Origin: an uncultured Bacteroidales bacterium
GTDB lineage: Bacteria > Bacteroidota > Bacteroidia > Bacteroidales > Paludibacteraceae
DNA length: 25,943 bases
Direction of reading: 5' to 3'
NCBI GenBank assembly: GCA_937907165.1
Contig: CALCUH010000064.1
Coordinates: 1 to 25,943 of the forward strand
The notes beneath the pieces were generated by a model that searched no databases, was not told the origin of the DNA, and was given only the letters and a program-made list of their open reading frames with translations. The number at the start of each line of letters is the position of its first letter. Within the stretch, counting starts at the first letter, position 1. Of the stretch, positions 16,555-23,568 are shown one piece after another. A program made the position numbers and the translations under genes.

Positions 16555-17373
16555 TTATTTATTATTATTAATAACGAGCGCTACAATCGTTGTTGCCAAT
16601 GAAGACAATGATATCCAGAATGACGTGGACCTTACCTCATTACCGTTAACTGTTGATTGTTTGGCTTTCATCTTGTTTGGTTCCACATAGACGATGTCGT
16701 CCTGTTGAAGGTAATAAACCGGTGATTGAACAACATTCTGCAAGGAATTCAGATTGACTCTGTAGCTTTTCTGTTTCCCCTCTTCCATGCGAAGTACAAG
16801 CACATTCTCGCGCTTTCCTTGCACCGTCAAGTCGCCTGCGCCTCCGATAGCCTCCATGATCGTCATGTTGTCCTTATAAATTCTATAGATTCCAGGATTA
16901 GCGACTTCGCCCATTACCGTCACACTCAAGTTGAGGAAGTCAACCGAAATGACAGGATCTTTCGCTTGGTTACGTGTCTCAATCTCGTCCTTGATCAAAG
17001 TGGCCAACTCGCTTCTCGTCAACCCCGCCACATTTATCTTTCCGATTGTAGGGAAATCGATATTGCCTTCGCTATCCACCGTATAACCCGACACTGCGCT
17101 CGACTCTTCTCCATAAAGCGTGTTTCTCGCTCCTGTGCTCACCACACGTTGTGTGACATAAGGAAGGTTGAATAACGCTGAAAGTTGCGGGTCCTTACAA
17201 TTCACGACGATCGACACCCTATCTTTCGGACGGAGCGTAATCTCTTGGACTGTCGACGTATTTATGCCTTGGATGCGGTCCGCATCCTGGAAATACGGTA
17301 TTTTCTTGTATGACTGACAGGAAGTCAGCAATACACAGGCAAAAGCCGTCATCACAAATGTCTTTACTTTCAT
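16555..17373 (-). CDS. Wza-like polysaccharide export outer-membrane lipoprotein (copy 2)
   Basis: A 272-residue lipoprotein with signal peptide and lipobox LLTSC (Cys19), a PES domain, an SLBB domain and a C-terminal hydrophobic helix, like the copy at 2620-3441. Only Glu in place of Thr near the C-terminus and one fewer Asn at the end distinguish the two proteins. At the DNA level the copies match from 16658 upward. They show seven substitutions clustered in 16636-16657, one further substitution at 16594 and a 3-bp indel in the terminal AAT-type repeat. It lies 17 bp after the transferase gene and 22 bp before the kinase gene, and probably forms the outer-membrane part of the export machine with that kinase. 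Confidence 0.93.
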   Translation of the reverse strand: MKVKTFVMTAFACVLLTSCQSYKKIPYFQDADRIQGINTSTVQEITLRPKDRVSIVVNCKDPQLSALFNLPYVTQRVVSTGARNTLYGEESSAVSGYTVDSEGNIDFPTIGKINVAGLTRSELATLIKDEIETRNQAKDPVISVDFLNLSVTVMGEVANPGIYRIYKDNMTIMEAIGGAGDLTVQGKRENVLVLRMEEGKQKSYRVNLNSLQNVVQSPVYYLQQDDIVYVEPNKMKAKQSTVNGNEVRSTSFWISLSSLATTIVALVINNNK

Positions 17374-17390
17374 TTTTATACCTTTTTTAA

Positions 17391-18539
17391 TTATTTTCTA
17401 TTTTCTTTCTTTTCAATTTTTTTTGTAAGCCAGATATTTATAACAGTGTATAATCCGATGCAACCCAATAAGAGTAAGGTCGGTTCTACGATTTTTGATA
17501 ATATGAGGCACATCGTAATAAAGAATGCGGCGAACAGCAATATAGTGATCATCGCCGCATGCTGAGACATACCCAAACTGAGCAGTTTGTGATGGATATG
17601 GCTTTTGTCGGGAAGGAACGGACTCTTACCGTTCTTAATCCTATGGATGAACACACGCACGACGTCCATGCAAGGAACCATCAACGGGCAGAACGCCAAG
17701 AAGAAAGGATGGACACGGGAGAGACAGGTGTGCGAGGACGCGATGTCAACTTCTGCCATCCTGAAACTCAACACACATAGAATCACTCCGATTGTCAATG
17801 AACCGGTGTCTCCCATGAAGATTTTTTTCTGTTTCTCCGCTTTCCCGAACACATTGTAGTAGAAAAATGGGATGACCGTCCCCAAAGTCGCAAATGCGAG
17901 CAAAGCGAATGCATACTCCCCCACTTCGAAGAAAACTCCTCCGTAATACCCCAACGCAACGCCGCTGAGTCCCGAAGCCAATCCGTCGATTCCGTCAATA
18001 AGGTTCATCGCGTTGATGATGAACACCACCAACAATATGGTCAGCGGCCAAAAGACCACTTGCGGAATCCTATGCAAAAGGAATAATCCGTTGAGATCGG
18101 ACAAATAGAGCCCACCGAACAGGAACAATAGACCGCAGGCGATTTGGATCAGAAACTTTGCGCTGTATTTAACACCGATCAGATCATCGGCTATGCCGAC
18201 CAAATACAGCAAGATGAGCGAACATATGCATATCGACAAGCTTAGGACATTGTCCCCCAACTCGCTCATCAGCAAATGGCGACCGGAGTGGACGTCAAAT
18301 ACTAAGAGGATGAATATCGTGAACATTATCACGGGTTCGAACGCCAATCCTCCTAAACGGGGAACCGTACTATGGTGTATCTTTCGCTCGTCAGGTTCGT
18401 CAAATAACTGCTTGCGAAAAGCTATCAGCAAAATTTGTGGAATCAAAACTCCCGCAAATACAACTGACATTACCAATGCTGCCGTTATGTATAATATCCA
18501 TAAGGACATATCCGGCAATGTGACTAAAAAATCTCCCAT
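17391..18539 (-). CDS. Undecaprenyl-phosphate phosphoglycosyltransferase, WecA/MraY family (copy 2)
   Basis: The predicted 382-residue membrane protein is identical to that at 3459-4607, with the same DD (118-119), NLIDGIDGLA (179-188), MGDTGS (242-247) and HIHH (314-317) motifs. It is the first gene after the capsule promoter and leader, so it is probably the initiating transferase actually expressed from that promoter. Identity with the other copy extends only 3 nt upstream of the ATG; beyond that the two leaders are unrelated. Having a phosphoglycosyltransferase first, with no upxY-like gene between it and the promoter, differs from the order known in Bacteroides fragilis capsule loci, where upxY comes first. 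Confidence 0.93.
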   Translation of the reverse strand: MGDFLVTLPDMSLWILYITAALVMSVVFAGVLIPQILLIAFRKQLFDEPDERKIHHSTVPRLGGLAFEPVIMFTIFILLVFDVHSGRHLLMSELGDNVLSLSICICSLILLYLVGIADDLIGVKYSAKFLIQIACGLLFLFGGLYLSDLNGLFLLHRIPQVVFWPLTILLVVFIINAMNLIDGIDGLASGLSGVALGYYGGVFFEVGEYAFALLAFATLGTVIPFFYYNVFGKAEKQKKIFMGDTGSLTIGVILCVLSFRMAEVDIASSHTCLSRVHPFFLAFCPLMVPCMDVVRVFIHRIKNGKSPFLPDKSHIHHKLLSLGMSQHAAMITILLFAAFFITMCLILSKIVEPTLLLLGCIGLYTVINIWLTKKIEKKENRK

Positions 18540-18868
18540 GTCTTCAATGTGTTAATTTTCAGTATCGTAAAAACAAATAGAATAATGTTTCTAAACAAAT
18601 AATGAAGAAATTAATATCAGAATTTTTGTTGTAAATCGTATGAAAAGATGTTTTGAAAAAGTATATAATTATCTCTCCCCGGTATATATATCTATACGGG
18701 TAATCCAAGGTTGTCCGCTAATATTTATCCAATAGATAAAGACTTCGGAACTCGGTAGATACACGACAACGCATATCAGAAAATCCGTAACCTTGAGTTT
18801 GTGACAACAAACATACACTTATAATTCAATACAAAATTAGGCAAAATTTTTCAAAAACTAAGCAACTA
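18540..18868 (-). promoter_or_regulatory. Predicted 5' leader of the capsule operon, about 330 nt, with RNA hairpins
   Basis: No gene is visible between the promoter and the first ATG at 18539. Structures I can read: a 6-bp stem TTTATC/GATAAA with a 5-base loop (18724-18740); an 8-bp stem with a single bulge and 6-base loop (18678-18700, CCCG-bulge-TATA arms); and a 7-bp long-range pair CAAGGTT (18706-18712) with AACCTTG (18789-18795) that would enclose the first hairpin. Two AAACAAATA direct repeats lie 22 bp apart (18571-18579, 18593-18601). Long leaders of this kind are where UpxY antiterminators act in Bacteroides. Involvement here is inferred. Confidence 0.6.
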
Positions 18869-18988
18869 TTCTCAAAAATAAAGAAATGTTTGCCATTAAT
18901 CAAATATCGAGGTTTTTAATATGATGATTTTTAGAATATTAAAAAAAATTCATAGGTTGAAAAGTTGTGTTTATTTTTCGAAAATAGT
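18865..18988. repeat. Imperfect inverted repeat overlapping the capsule promoter
   Basis: ACTATTCTCAAAAATAAA at 18865-18882 is matched in inverted orientation by 18970-18988, whose complement reads ACTATTTTCGAAAAATAAA. That is 17 matching positions with one mismatch and one gap. The arms are separated by 87 bp. The left arm contains the -7 box and the spacer contains the -33 box. The arrangement resembles invertible capsule promoters, but the region is very A/T-rich and no invertase gene is in view. Confidence 0.4.
18873..18904 (-). promoter_or_regulatory. Bacteroides-type promoter for the capsule operon
   Basis: Read on the minus strand, TTTG (18904-18901) is followed after exactly 20 bases by TATTTTTG (18880-18873). 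This matches the Bacteroidetes sigma-ABfr consensus TTTG-N19-21-TAnnTTTG in full. Transcription should start about 4-7 bases further, near 18866-18869. It points toward the first transferase gene and is the only full match I found in the window for the minus-strand operon. Confidence 0.75.
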
Positions 18989-19001
18989 AACCATCATTTT
19001 T

Positions 19002-19033
19002 TTAGAATATGAAATGTTTTTGTATTATTTTTG
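19002..19033 (+). promoter_or_regulatory. Candidate promoter for the plus-strand operon
   Basis: TATTTTTG at 19026-19033 matches the Bacteroidetes -7 consensus TAnnTTTG. The expected -33 position, 20 bases upstream, reads TTAG (19002-19005), three of four consensus bases. A start near 19037-19040 would leave a short leader of about 15-18 nt before the ATG at 19055. One copy of the TTTTTAGAATAT repeat overlaps the -33 position. Confidence 0.45.
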
Positions 19034-19054
19034 GGGAAAATATAAAAATTGGTA

Positions 19055-20581
19055 ATGGTAATAAAGAGACATACATGTTTGGGGTGGATAATTTGCTTAT
19101 TGTCCATCATTAATATATGCAACACTATAAGCTGTAAAGATGATTTCACATCAGATTCTTCTTACAAACTTACATTATCAGCGGACACGTTAGAATTCGA
19201 TACAATATTTACCCAAACGCTTAGTCCGACAGCTGTATTGAAAGTTTACAACAACAACAAAGAAGATATAAATATATCCTCATTAATATTAAAATCCGAA
19301 AAAAACTATTTTAAAATTAACGTGAATGGGAAAACTGGCACTCAATTTACCGACATGAAAATTCTGTCTGGTGATAGTCTTTTCATTTTCGTCGAATTTG
19401 CGGCCGGAGAAATCGGAGACACATTGCCTCTTTTAATAGAGGATGAAATCAAATTTATATATAATGGTAATATTCAAAGTATTGTTTTGTCTGCATATGG
19501 CCAAGATGCGCATCATATAAAAGATGTGACCCATTTATCCGGGAATGTTATATGGTATAATGACAAACCATATATTGTATACGATTCCATCATTGTGGAT
19601 TCGTCCGCCACGTGGACTATTCAAGAGGGTGTAACTCTCTACATGAAAAAGAACGCTTCCATTTTAGTAAAAGGAAAGATAATAATTAACGGCACTCAAG
19701 AAAGTGAAGTTGTTTTCCGTACAGACCGAAAAGATAATATCACCTCTAAAATTTCTTACGATCAGTTGAATAACCAATGGGGAGGAATCCGTTTGACTTC
19801 GTCTAGTTCTGGTAACATTATAAATCATGCTTTTATTAAAAGTGGTGCGTTTGGTATAGAAATAGATTCTGCGGAAATTTCAGAAGATGAATATAGATTA
19901 ACAATATCCAATAGCCAAATCCACAATGTCCAAAGCGCATGTCTAAAATCTTTCCATGCTAATGTTTGGGCTTATAATTCATTGTTTACCAACGGAAACA
20001 ATGGATGTGTAATATTGGCCGGAGGTGCGTACCAATTTGATCATTGTACAATTTCATCACACCAAAAAGGATTAGGTTATTATAAATATGCGCTTACGCT
20101 TTCAGATTCCGGCTATTACGAGCATCCGGTTATTATCCCACTCCCTTTCAAGGCCAGATTTAAGAATTGTATCATCGCGGGAGATTCAACAATCGGAGCT
20201 AAGCCACGCCCTGAAATATTGATTTTACAATCATCGTTAACCGACACCCTAAATTACCAATTCGACCATTGTCTGATACAGACAAATCTTTCTGACAAAG
20301 AGATTGAAGAGGATGTTAATCATTATATAAGCATCATTGCGAATAAAGCGCCAAGATATGTCCTATTAGATAACAAACTATCTTTGTATGACTTCCATTT
20401 GTCAGATAATTCTCCATGTAAGGAGAGAGGTGATTTAGGAATTATACTAAAAAATGACCTTTATAAAACCGACAAAGACGGATTTGAAAGAAACGTGGAA
20501 GCCGCTCCGGATTTGGGAGCTTACCAAATCGTTGTTAAAACAGAAGAATCTGCGGATTCGTTGGCGAATAACAAGCAGTAG
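19055..20581 (+). CDS. Predicted surface lipoprotein with right-handed beta-helix repeats
   Basis: The 508-residue protein begins with a lipoprotein signal peptide ending in NTISC (Cys27), followed directly by KDDF. An acidic K-D/E-D/E stretch after the lipidated cysteine matches the lipoprotein export signal described in Bacteroidetes, so surface exposure is likely. From about 55 to 150 it resembles a beta-sandwich; from about 160 to 350 it has beta-helix rungs (for example VTLYMKKNASILVKGKIIIN, then WGGIRLTSSS). I chose the ATG at 19055 over a TTG at 19049, six bases upstream in frame. The function is unknown; similar folds bind or cleave polysaccharides, but I see no catalytic signature. 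The nuclease-like gene follows after 3 bp. Confidence 0.8.
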   Translation: MVIKRHTCLGWIICLLSIINICNTISCKDDFTSDSSYKLTLSADTLEFDTIFTQTLSPTAVLKVYNNNKEDINISSLILKSEKNYFKINVNGKTGTQFTDMKILSGDSLFIFVEFAAGEIGDTLPLLIEDEIKFIYNGNIQSIVLSAYGQDAHHIKDVTHLSGNVIWYNDKPYIVYDSIIVDSSATWTIQEGVTLYMKKNASILVKGKIIINGTQESEVVFRTDRKDNITSKISYDQLNNQWGGIRLTSSSSGNIINHAFIKSGAFGIEIDSAEISEDEYRLTISNSQIHNVQSACLKSFHANVWAYNSLFTNGNNGCVILAGGAYQFDHCTISSHQKGLGYYKYALTLSDSGYYEHPVIIPLPFKARFKNCIIAGDSTIGAKPRPEILILQSSLTDTLNYQFDHCLIQTNLSDKEIEEDVNHYISIIANKAPRYVLLDNKLSLYDFHLSDNSPCKERGDLGIILKNDLYKTDKDGFERNVEAAPDLGAYQIVVKTEESADSLANNKQ

Positions 20582-20583
20582 CA

Positions 20584-21630
20584 ATGTCGATTGGATTTCC
20601 TGACATATTTATCAAATGCGTCTTATCCGCAATACTACTGGGGTCGTGCGTAACCGTCAATGGTCAACCGCAAGAATCGATTCGTATTGTCAGCTACAAC
20701 ATTGAAAACCTGTTTGATTATGAGAATGATCCTAATACGGATGACGATTCGTTCACACCAGAAGGAGACCATAATTGGACCCAGGGAAAGTATAAAAACA
20801 AAATTAACAATTTATCGAGAGCCATTACTGCTGCGGGCGATTGGAAAATACCTGCCATCATCGGATTATGTGAGGTTGAGAATGATAAGGTTTTGACTGA
20901 TTTATTCCAACATACGCAATTAAAAACACATGGATACAAATTTGTACACAAAGACTCGCCTGACCAACGTGGAGTCGATGTGGCACTCGCCTATTTGCCC
21001 GACCATTTCAGACTCATCAAAGAAGAATTTTATTATGTGAAGATAATCGATGGTAGACCGACACGAGACATTCTCCATGCCACCGGCATCCTAACAAACG
21101 GAGATACGCTACATGTTTTTGTGAACCACTGGCCATCCCGATACGGAGGAGAGCTGGAGTCTGAATCTAAACGATTTTCAGCAGCGGATGTCCTGCGCTC
21201 CGTCACAGACAGTTTGCTAATCGCCAACGAATCTTCTAATATCGTTATTATGGGTGACTTCAACGACTATCCATATAATGCCAGCATCAAGCAACATCTC
21301 TGTGCCGAAAAGCCTGTAAAAAATTCACTTCATGACGCACTTTACAATCTGTGTGAACAATTTTCTGAAAAAGGTGATATCGGAAGCCATAAATTTGATG
21401 GCCAATGGGGCATGTTGGACCAATTCATCGTTTCTGGAGCTATGCTAGATAAGAAATCCAACACATATACTTCTGCGTCAGATGTGAAAATTTGTCGGGA
21501 AAAATTTCTATTGAAGGAAGATAAAACAGGCGAAGCTCCCAAACGATCTTTCATGGGCTCATTTTACGCTTACGGCTATAGCGATCATTTACCAATTTAC
21601 ATCGACATAAAGCTTAACAAAAATGAATAA
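20584..21630 (+). CDS. Secreted endonuclease/exonuclease/phosphatase-family protein
   Basis: A 348-residue EEP-fold hydrolase. Conserved motifs in order are SYNIENLF (Asn39), GLCEVEN (catalytic metal-binding Glu), NHWPSRYGG (His182), MGDFNDYP (Asp225, Asn227) and a C-terminal SDH (333-335). All catalytic residues of the family are present, so it should be an active Mg-dependent phosphodiesterase or phosphatase; nucleic acid, phospholipid or sugar-phosphate could be the substrate. The N-terminus has a signal peptide with LLGSC (Cys22) that could serve as a lipobox, placing it in the periplasm or at the outer membrane. The stop overlaps the histidine kinase gene by 8 bp, indicating co-translation. 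Confidence 0.88.
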   Translation: MSIGFPDIFIKCVLSAILLGSCVTVNGQPQESIRIVSYNIENLFDYENDPNTDDDSFTPEGDHNWTQGKYKNKINNLSRAITAAGDWKIPAIIGLCEVENDKVLTDLFQHTQLKTHGYKFVHKDSPDQRGVDVALAYLPDHFRLIKEEFYYVKIIDGRPTRDILHATGILTNGDTLHVFVNHWPSRYGGELESESKRFSAADVLRSVTDSLLIANESSNIVIMGDFNDYPYNASIKQHLCAEKPVKNSLHDALYNLCEQFSEKGDIGSHKFDGQWGMLDQFIVSGAMLDKKSNTYTSASDVKICREKFLLKEDKTGEAPKRSFMGSFYAYGYSDHLPIYIDIKLNKNE

Positions 21631-22816
21631 CATAAGTTTCTCAAATATCTTTAAGAAAAAGGTTCTCGTCTCTCTCCATGTCATAGCCTGGTTATTAATC
21701 TTCATTATACCAATTTTCTTCTTTGGTAGGGATGACGATAACTTGACCATCCATTATTTAAAATATATCATAACACCAATATCGTTCATTATCGTATTCT
21801 ATGTGAATTATTATTACTTTACAGAAAAATATCTGTTTGTCCATCGGCTCAAGAAATATATCATAAACAATCTTTTGCTTATCGTTTTACTTTGTGGTAT
21901 AAATTATTGCTGGCTTTATTACATCACCCCTGATTTACCCCCACGCAGTGTACAACTATTGGAAAAAGTAGAACGTTTAGAAAATGAGATTCAAAAACTT
22001 AAAAGCAAGGATTCGAAAAATATACCTGTATTCAAACAAGAAGAAGTTGTTACTACTACAAAAGTAACCGCTCCCAACAAGCGTACTTACCAACGCTTCA
22101 AATGGTGGCACCGTTTAACAGATTTTTTCTCTTTGCTTTGCGTGGCCGGTATAGCAGCGGCTATTAAAACAACATCACGTTGGCTCAAAACGGAAGAGAT
22201 GAGACAAGAGGAAGAAAAACAAAAAGTGGAAGCTGAATTGAAAAATCTAAAAAACCAAATCAATCCGCATTTCCTCTTTAATACGTTAAACAACATCTAC
22301 GCATTAATTGCTATAAGTCCTGAAAAATCGCAAGAAGCGGTTATGGAACTCAGTAAAATGCTTAGATATGTCTTGTACGATGACAATCAAGAATTCGTAC
22401 CTCTCCAAAAAGAGATAGACTTCATTAATAATTATGTCAAATTGATGCGTCTCAGACTTACAGATTCGGTGAAAGTCGATGTGACAACGGATATTTCCGC
22501 CAATCCGGAAATGCCAATCGCCCCGCTACTTTTCATCTCTTTGATTGAAAACGCATTCAAGCATGGAACTTCTAACAGCCAGCCCTCTTTTATTGACTTC
22601 TCCATCGTCACAAGCGACGAAAACACGATCCGATGCGAATTGAAAAACAGTTATTTCCCTAAGACAGAGGATCATGACAAAAGCGGATCAGGCATCGGAA
22701 TGGAGAATACTAAGAAAAGGTTGGAACTCATCTATCCTAATTCCCACACATTCGAATATGGAGAAGAAGGCGGTATTTATCATTCATTATTAATCATCAA
22801 CGTAAAAAAGGGCTAG
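21623..22816 (+). CDS. LytS-like sensor histidine kinase (His_kinase family)
   Basis: A 397-residue membrane sensor. Four hydrophobic segments are visible (about 14-34, 46-66, 80-100 and 165-185). A charged coiled-coil region at 112-130 (VERLENEIQKLKSK) lies between the third and fourth, possibly in the periplasm. The cytoplasmic part has the phospho-accepting His216 in NQINPHFLFNTLNN, typical of the LytS/His_kinase group. An HATPase domain follows with ENAFKHG (309-315) and GSGIGMEN (355-362). The gene overlaps the preceding nuclease-like gene by 8 bp and is followed after 3 bp by its response regulator. The signal sensed is unknown. Confidence 0.92.
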   Translation: MNNISFSNIFKKKVLVSLHVIAWLLIFIIPIFFFGRDDDNLTIHYLKYIITPISFIIVFYVNYYYFTEKYLFVHRLKKYIINNLLLIVLLCGINYCWLYYITPDLPPRSVQLLEKVERLENEIQKLKSKDSKNIPVFKQEEVVTTTKVTAPNKRTYQRFKWWHRLTDFFSLLCVAGIAAAIKTTSRWLKTEEMRQEEEKQKVEAELKNLKNQINPHFLFNTLNNIYALIAISPEKSQEAVMELSKMLRYVLYDDNQEFVPLQKEIDFINNYVKLMRLRLTDSVKVDVTTDISANPEMPIAPLLFISLIENAFKHGTSNSQPSFIDFSIVTSDENTIRCELKNSYFPKTEDHDKSGSGIGMENTKKRLELIYPNSHTFEYGEEGGIYHSLLIINVKKG

Positions 22817-22819
22817 AAT

Positions 22820-23554
22820 ATGACACTGAATTGCATAGTTGTAGACGACGAGCCACTAGCATTGGGACTCATCGTATCATACGTCAAGAAAACACCATTC
22901 TTGAATCTTATCGGTAGTTATTCCAATGCGATGGATGCGGCGAAATCATTTGATAATCAGAAACCAGACCTTATATTTCTTGACATCCAAATGCCGGAAA
23001 TGAATGGGCTGGAATTCTCTAAACTGATTGGAGACAAGACAAAGGTGATTTTCACCACCGCTTTTCAACAGTACGCCATTGAAGGATTCAAAGTGAATGC
23101 GCTTGATTATCTTCTCAAACCAATTAGTTATACAGATTTCCTTCAAGCCGCACAAAAGGCTCTAAATTGGTTTGAAATGACAAGCAATGCAGGTAGACCA
23201 GAAACTACGTCAGAGAAAGAGGAGAAAAAAACTATTTTCGTAAAAACAGAATATAAATTAATTCAGGTCGAACTGGATAAAATCCTTTATATAGAAGGAA
23301 TGAAGGATTATGTGAAAATATTCATTGAGGGAGAACAATTTCCGATCCTTTCCCTTATGAGTATGAAATCGCTAGAAAATACGCTTCCAGCTTCGCAATT
23401 CATGCGCGTTCATCGTTCATACATTGTTCAAGCGAACAAAATAAAAGAAGTAGAACGCAATAGAATTATTTTCGGAAAGACTTACATTCCCGTCTCGGAT
23501 TCATACAAAGATATATTCCAAGAATTCATAGACAAAAGAATGCTATCTGACTAA
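22820..23554 (+). CDS. LytTR-family response regulator
   Basis: A 244-residue DNA-binding regulator. The receiver domain (1-120) has the acidic pair Asp9-Asp10, the phospho-accepting Asp55 in LIFLDIQMPEMNG, Thr80 and Lys100 in YLLKPI. A short linker (120-137) leads to a LytTR DNA-binding domain (138-240) with YIEGMKDYVKIF and MRVHRSYIV. It forms a pair with the histidine kinase encoded 3 bp upstream. Targets are not known from sequence. The divergent intergenic region beside the operon is an obvious candidate for autoregulation or capsule control, but I could not identify a convincing LytTR direct-repeat box there. Confidence 0.93.
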   Translation: MTLNCIVVDDEPLALGLIVSYVKKTPFLNLIGSYSNAMDAAKSFDNQKPDLIFLDIQMPEMNGLEFSKLIGDKTKVIFTTAFQQYAIEGFKVNALDYLLKPISYTDFLQAAQKALNWFEMTSNAGRPETTSEKEEKKTIFVKTEYKLIQVELDKILYIEGMKDYVKIFIEGEQFPILSLMSMKSLENTLPASQFMRVHRSYIVQANKIKEVERNRIIFGKTYIPVSDSYKDIFQEFIDKRMLSD

Positions 23555-23568
23555 CTAAATAAAAAGAA

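Larger units (their letters stand above)
16555..18542. repeat. Long direct repeat, copy 2 (transferase plus wza-like genes)
   Basis: This is the partner of the segment at 2620-4610. The continuously identical part runs from 16658 to 18542, about 1,885 bp, and includes third codon positions. The flanks on both sides are unrelated or strongly diverged. There is no insertion-sequence end, terminal inverted repeat or transposase gene at either boundary, so mobile-element duplication is not supported. Confidence 0.95.
18543..19054. other. 512-bp divergent intergenic region
   Basis: This gene-free, very A/T-rich stretch separates the capsule operon (minus) from the beta-helix lipoprotein operon (plus). 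It contains the minus-strand promoter and leader, the inverted repeat at 18865-18988, and a 12-bp direct repeat TTTTTAGAATAT at 18928-18939 and 18999-19010. It also holds a candidate plus-strand -7 box at 19026-19033. No tRNA, small ORF with good coding character, or CRISPR array is visible in it. Confidence 0.8.

Noticed and set aside
2620..18542. Assembly artefact as the explanation of the identical copies
   Set aside because: The flanks of each copy are unique, the kinases behind them differ, and a few substitutions and a 3-bp indel separate the copies. It cannot be fully excluded without long reads.
18808..18835. Second minus-strand promoter candidate with TATGTTTG at 18808-18815
   Set aside because: The -7 box is perfect but the nearest TTTG is only 16 bases upstream, outside the usual 19-21. 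The site at 18873-18904 fits better, though this one could be a secondary start.
18850..18870. LytTR binding box, from two TAGTT motifs on the minus strand
   Set aside because: The match to known LytTR direct repeats is too short and the region too A/T-rich to claim it.
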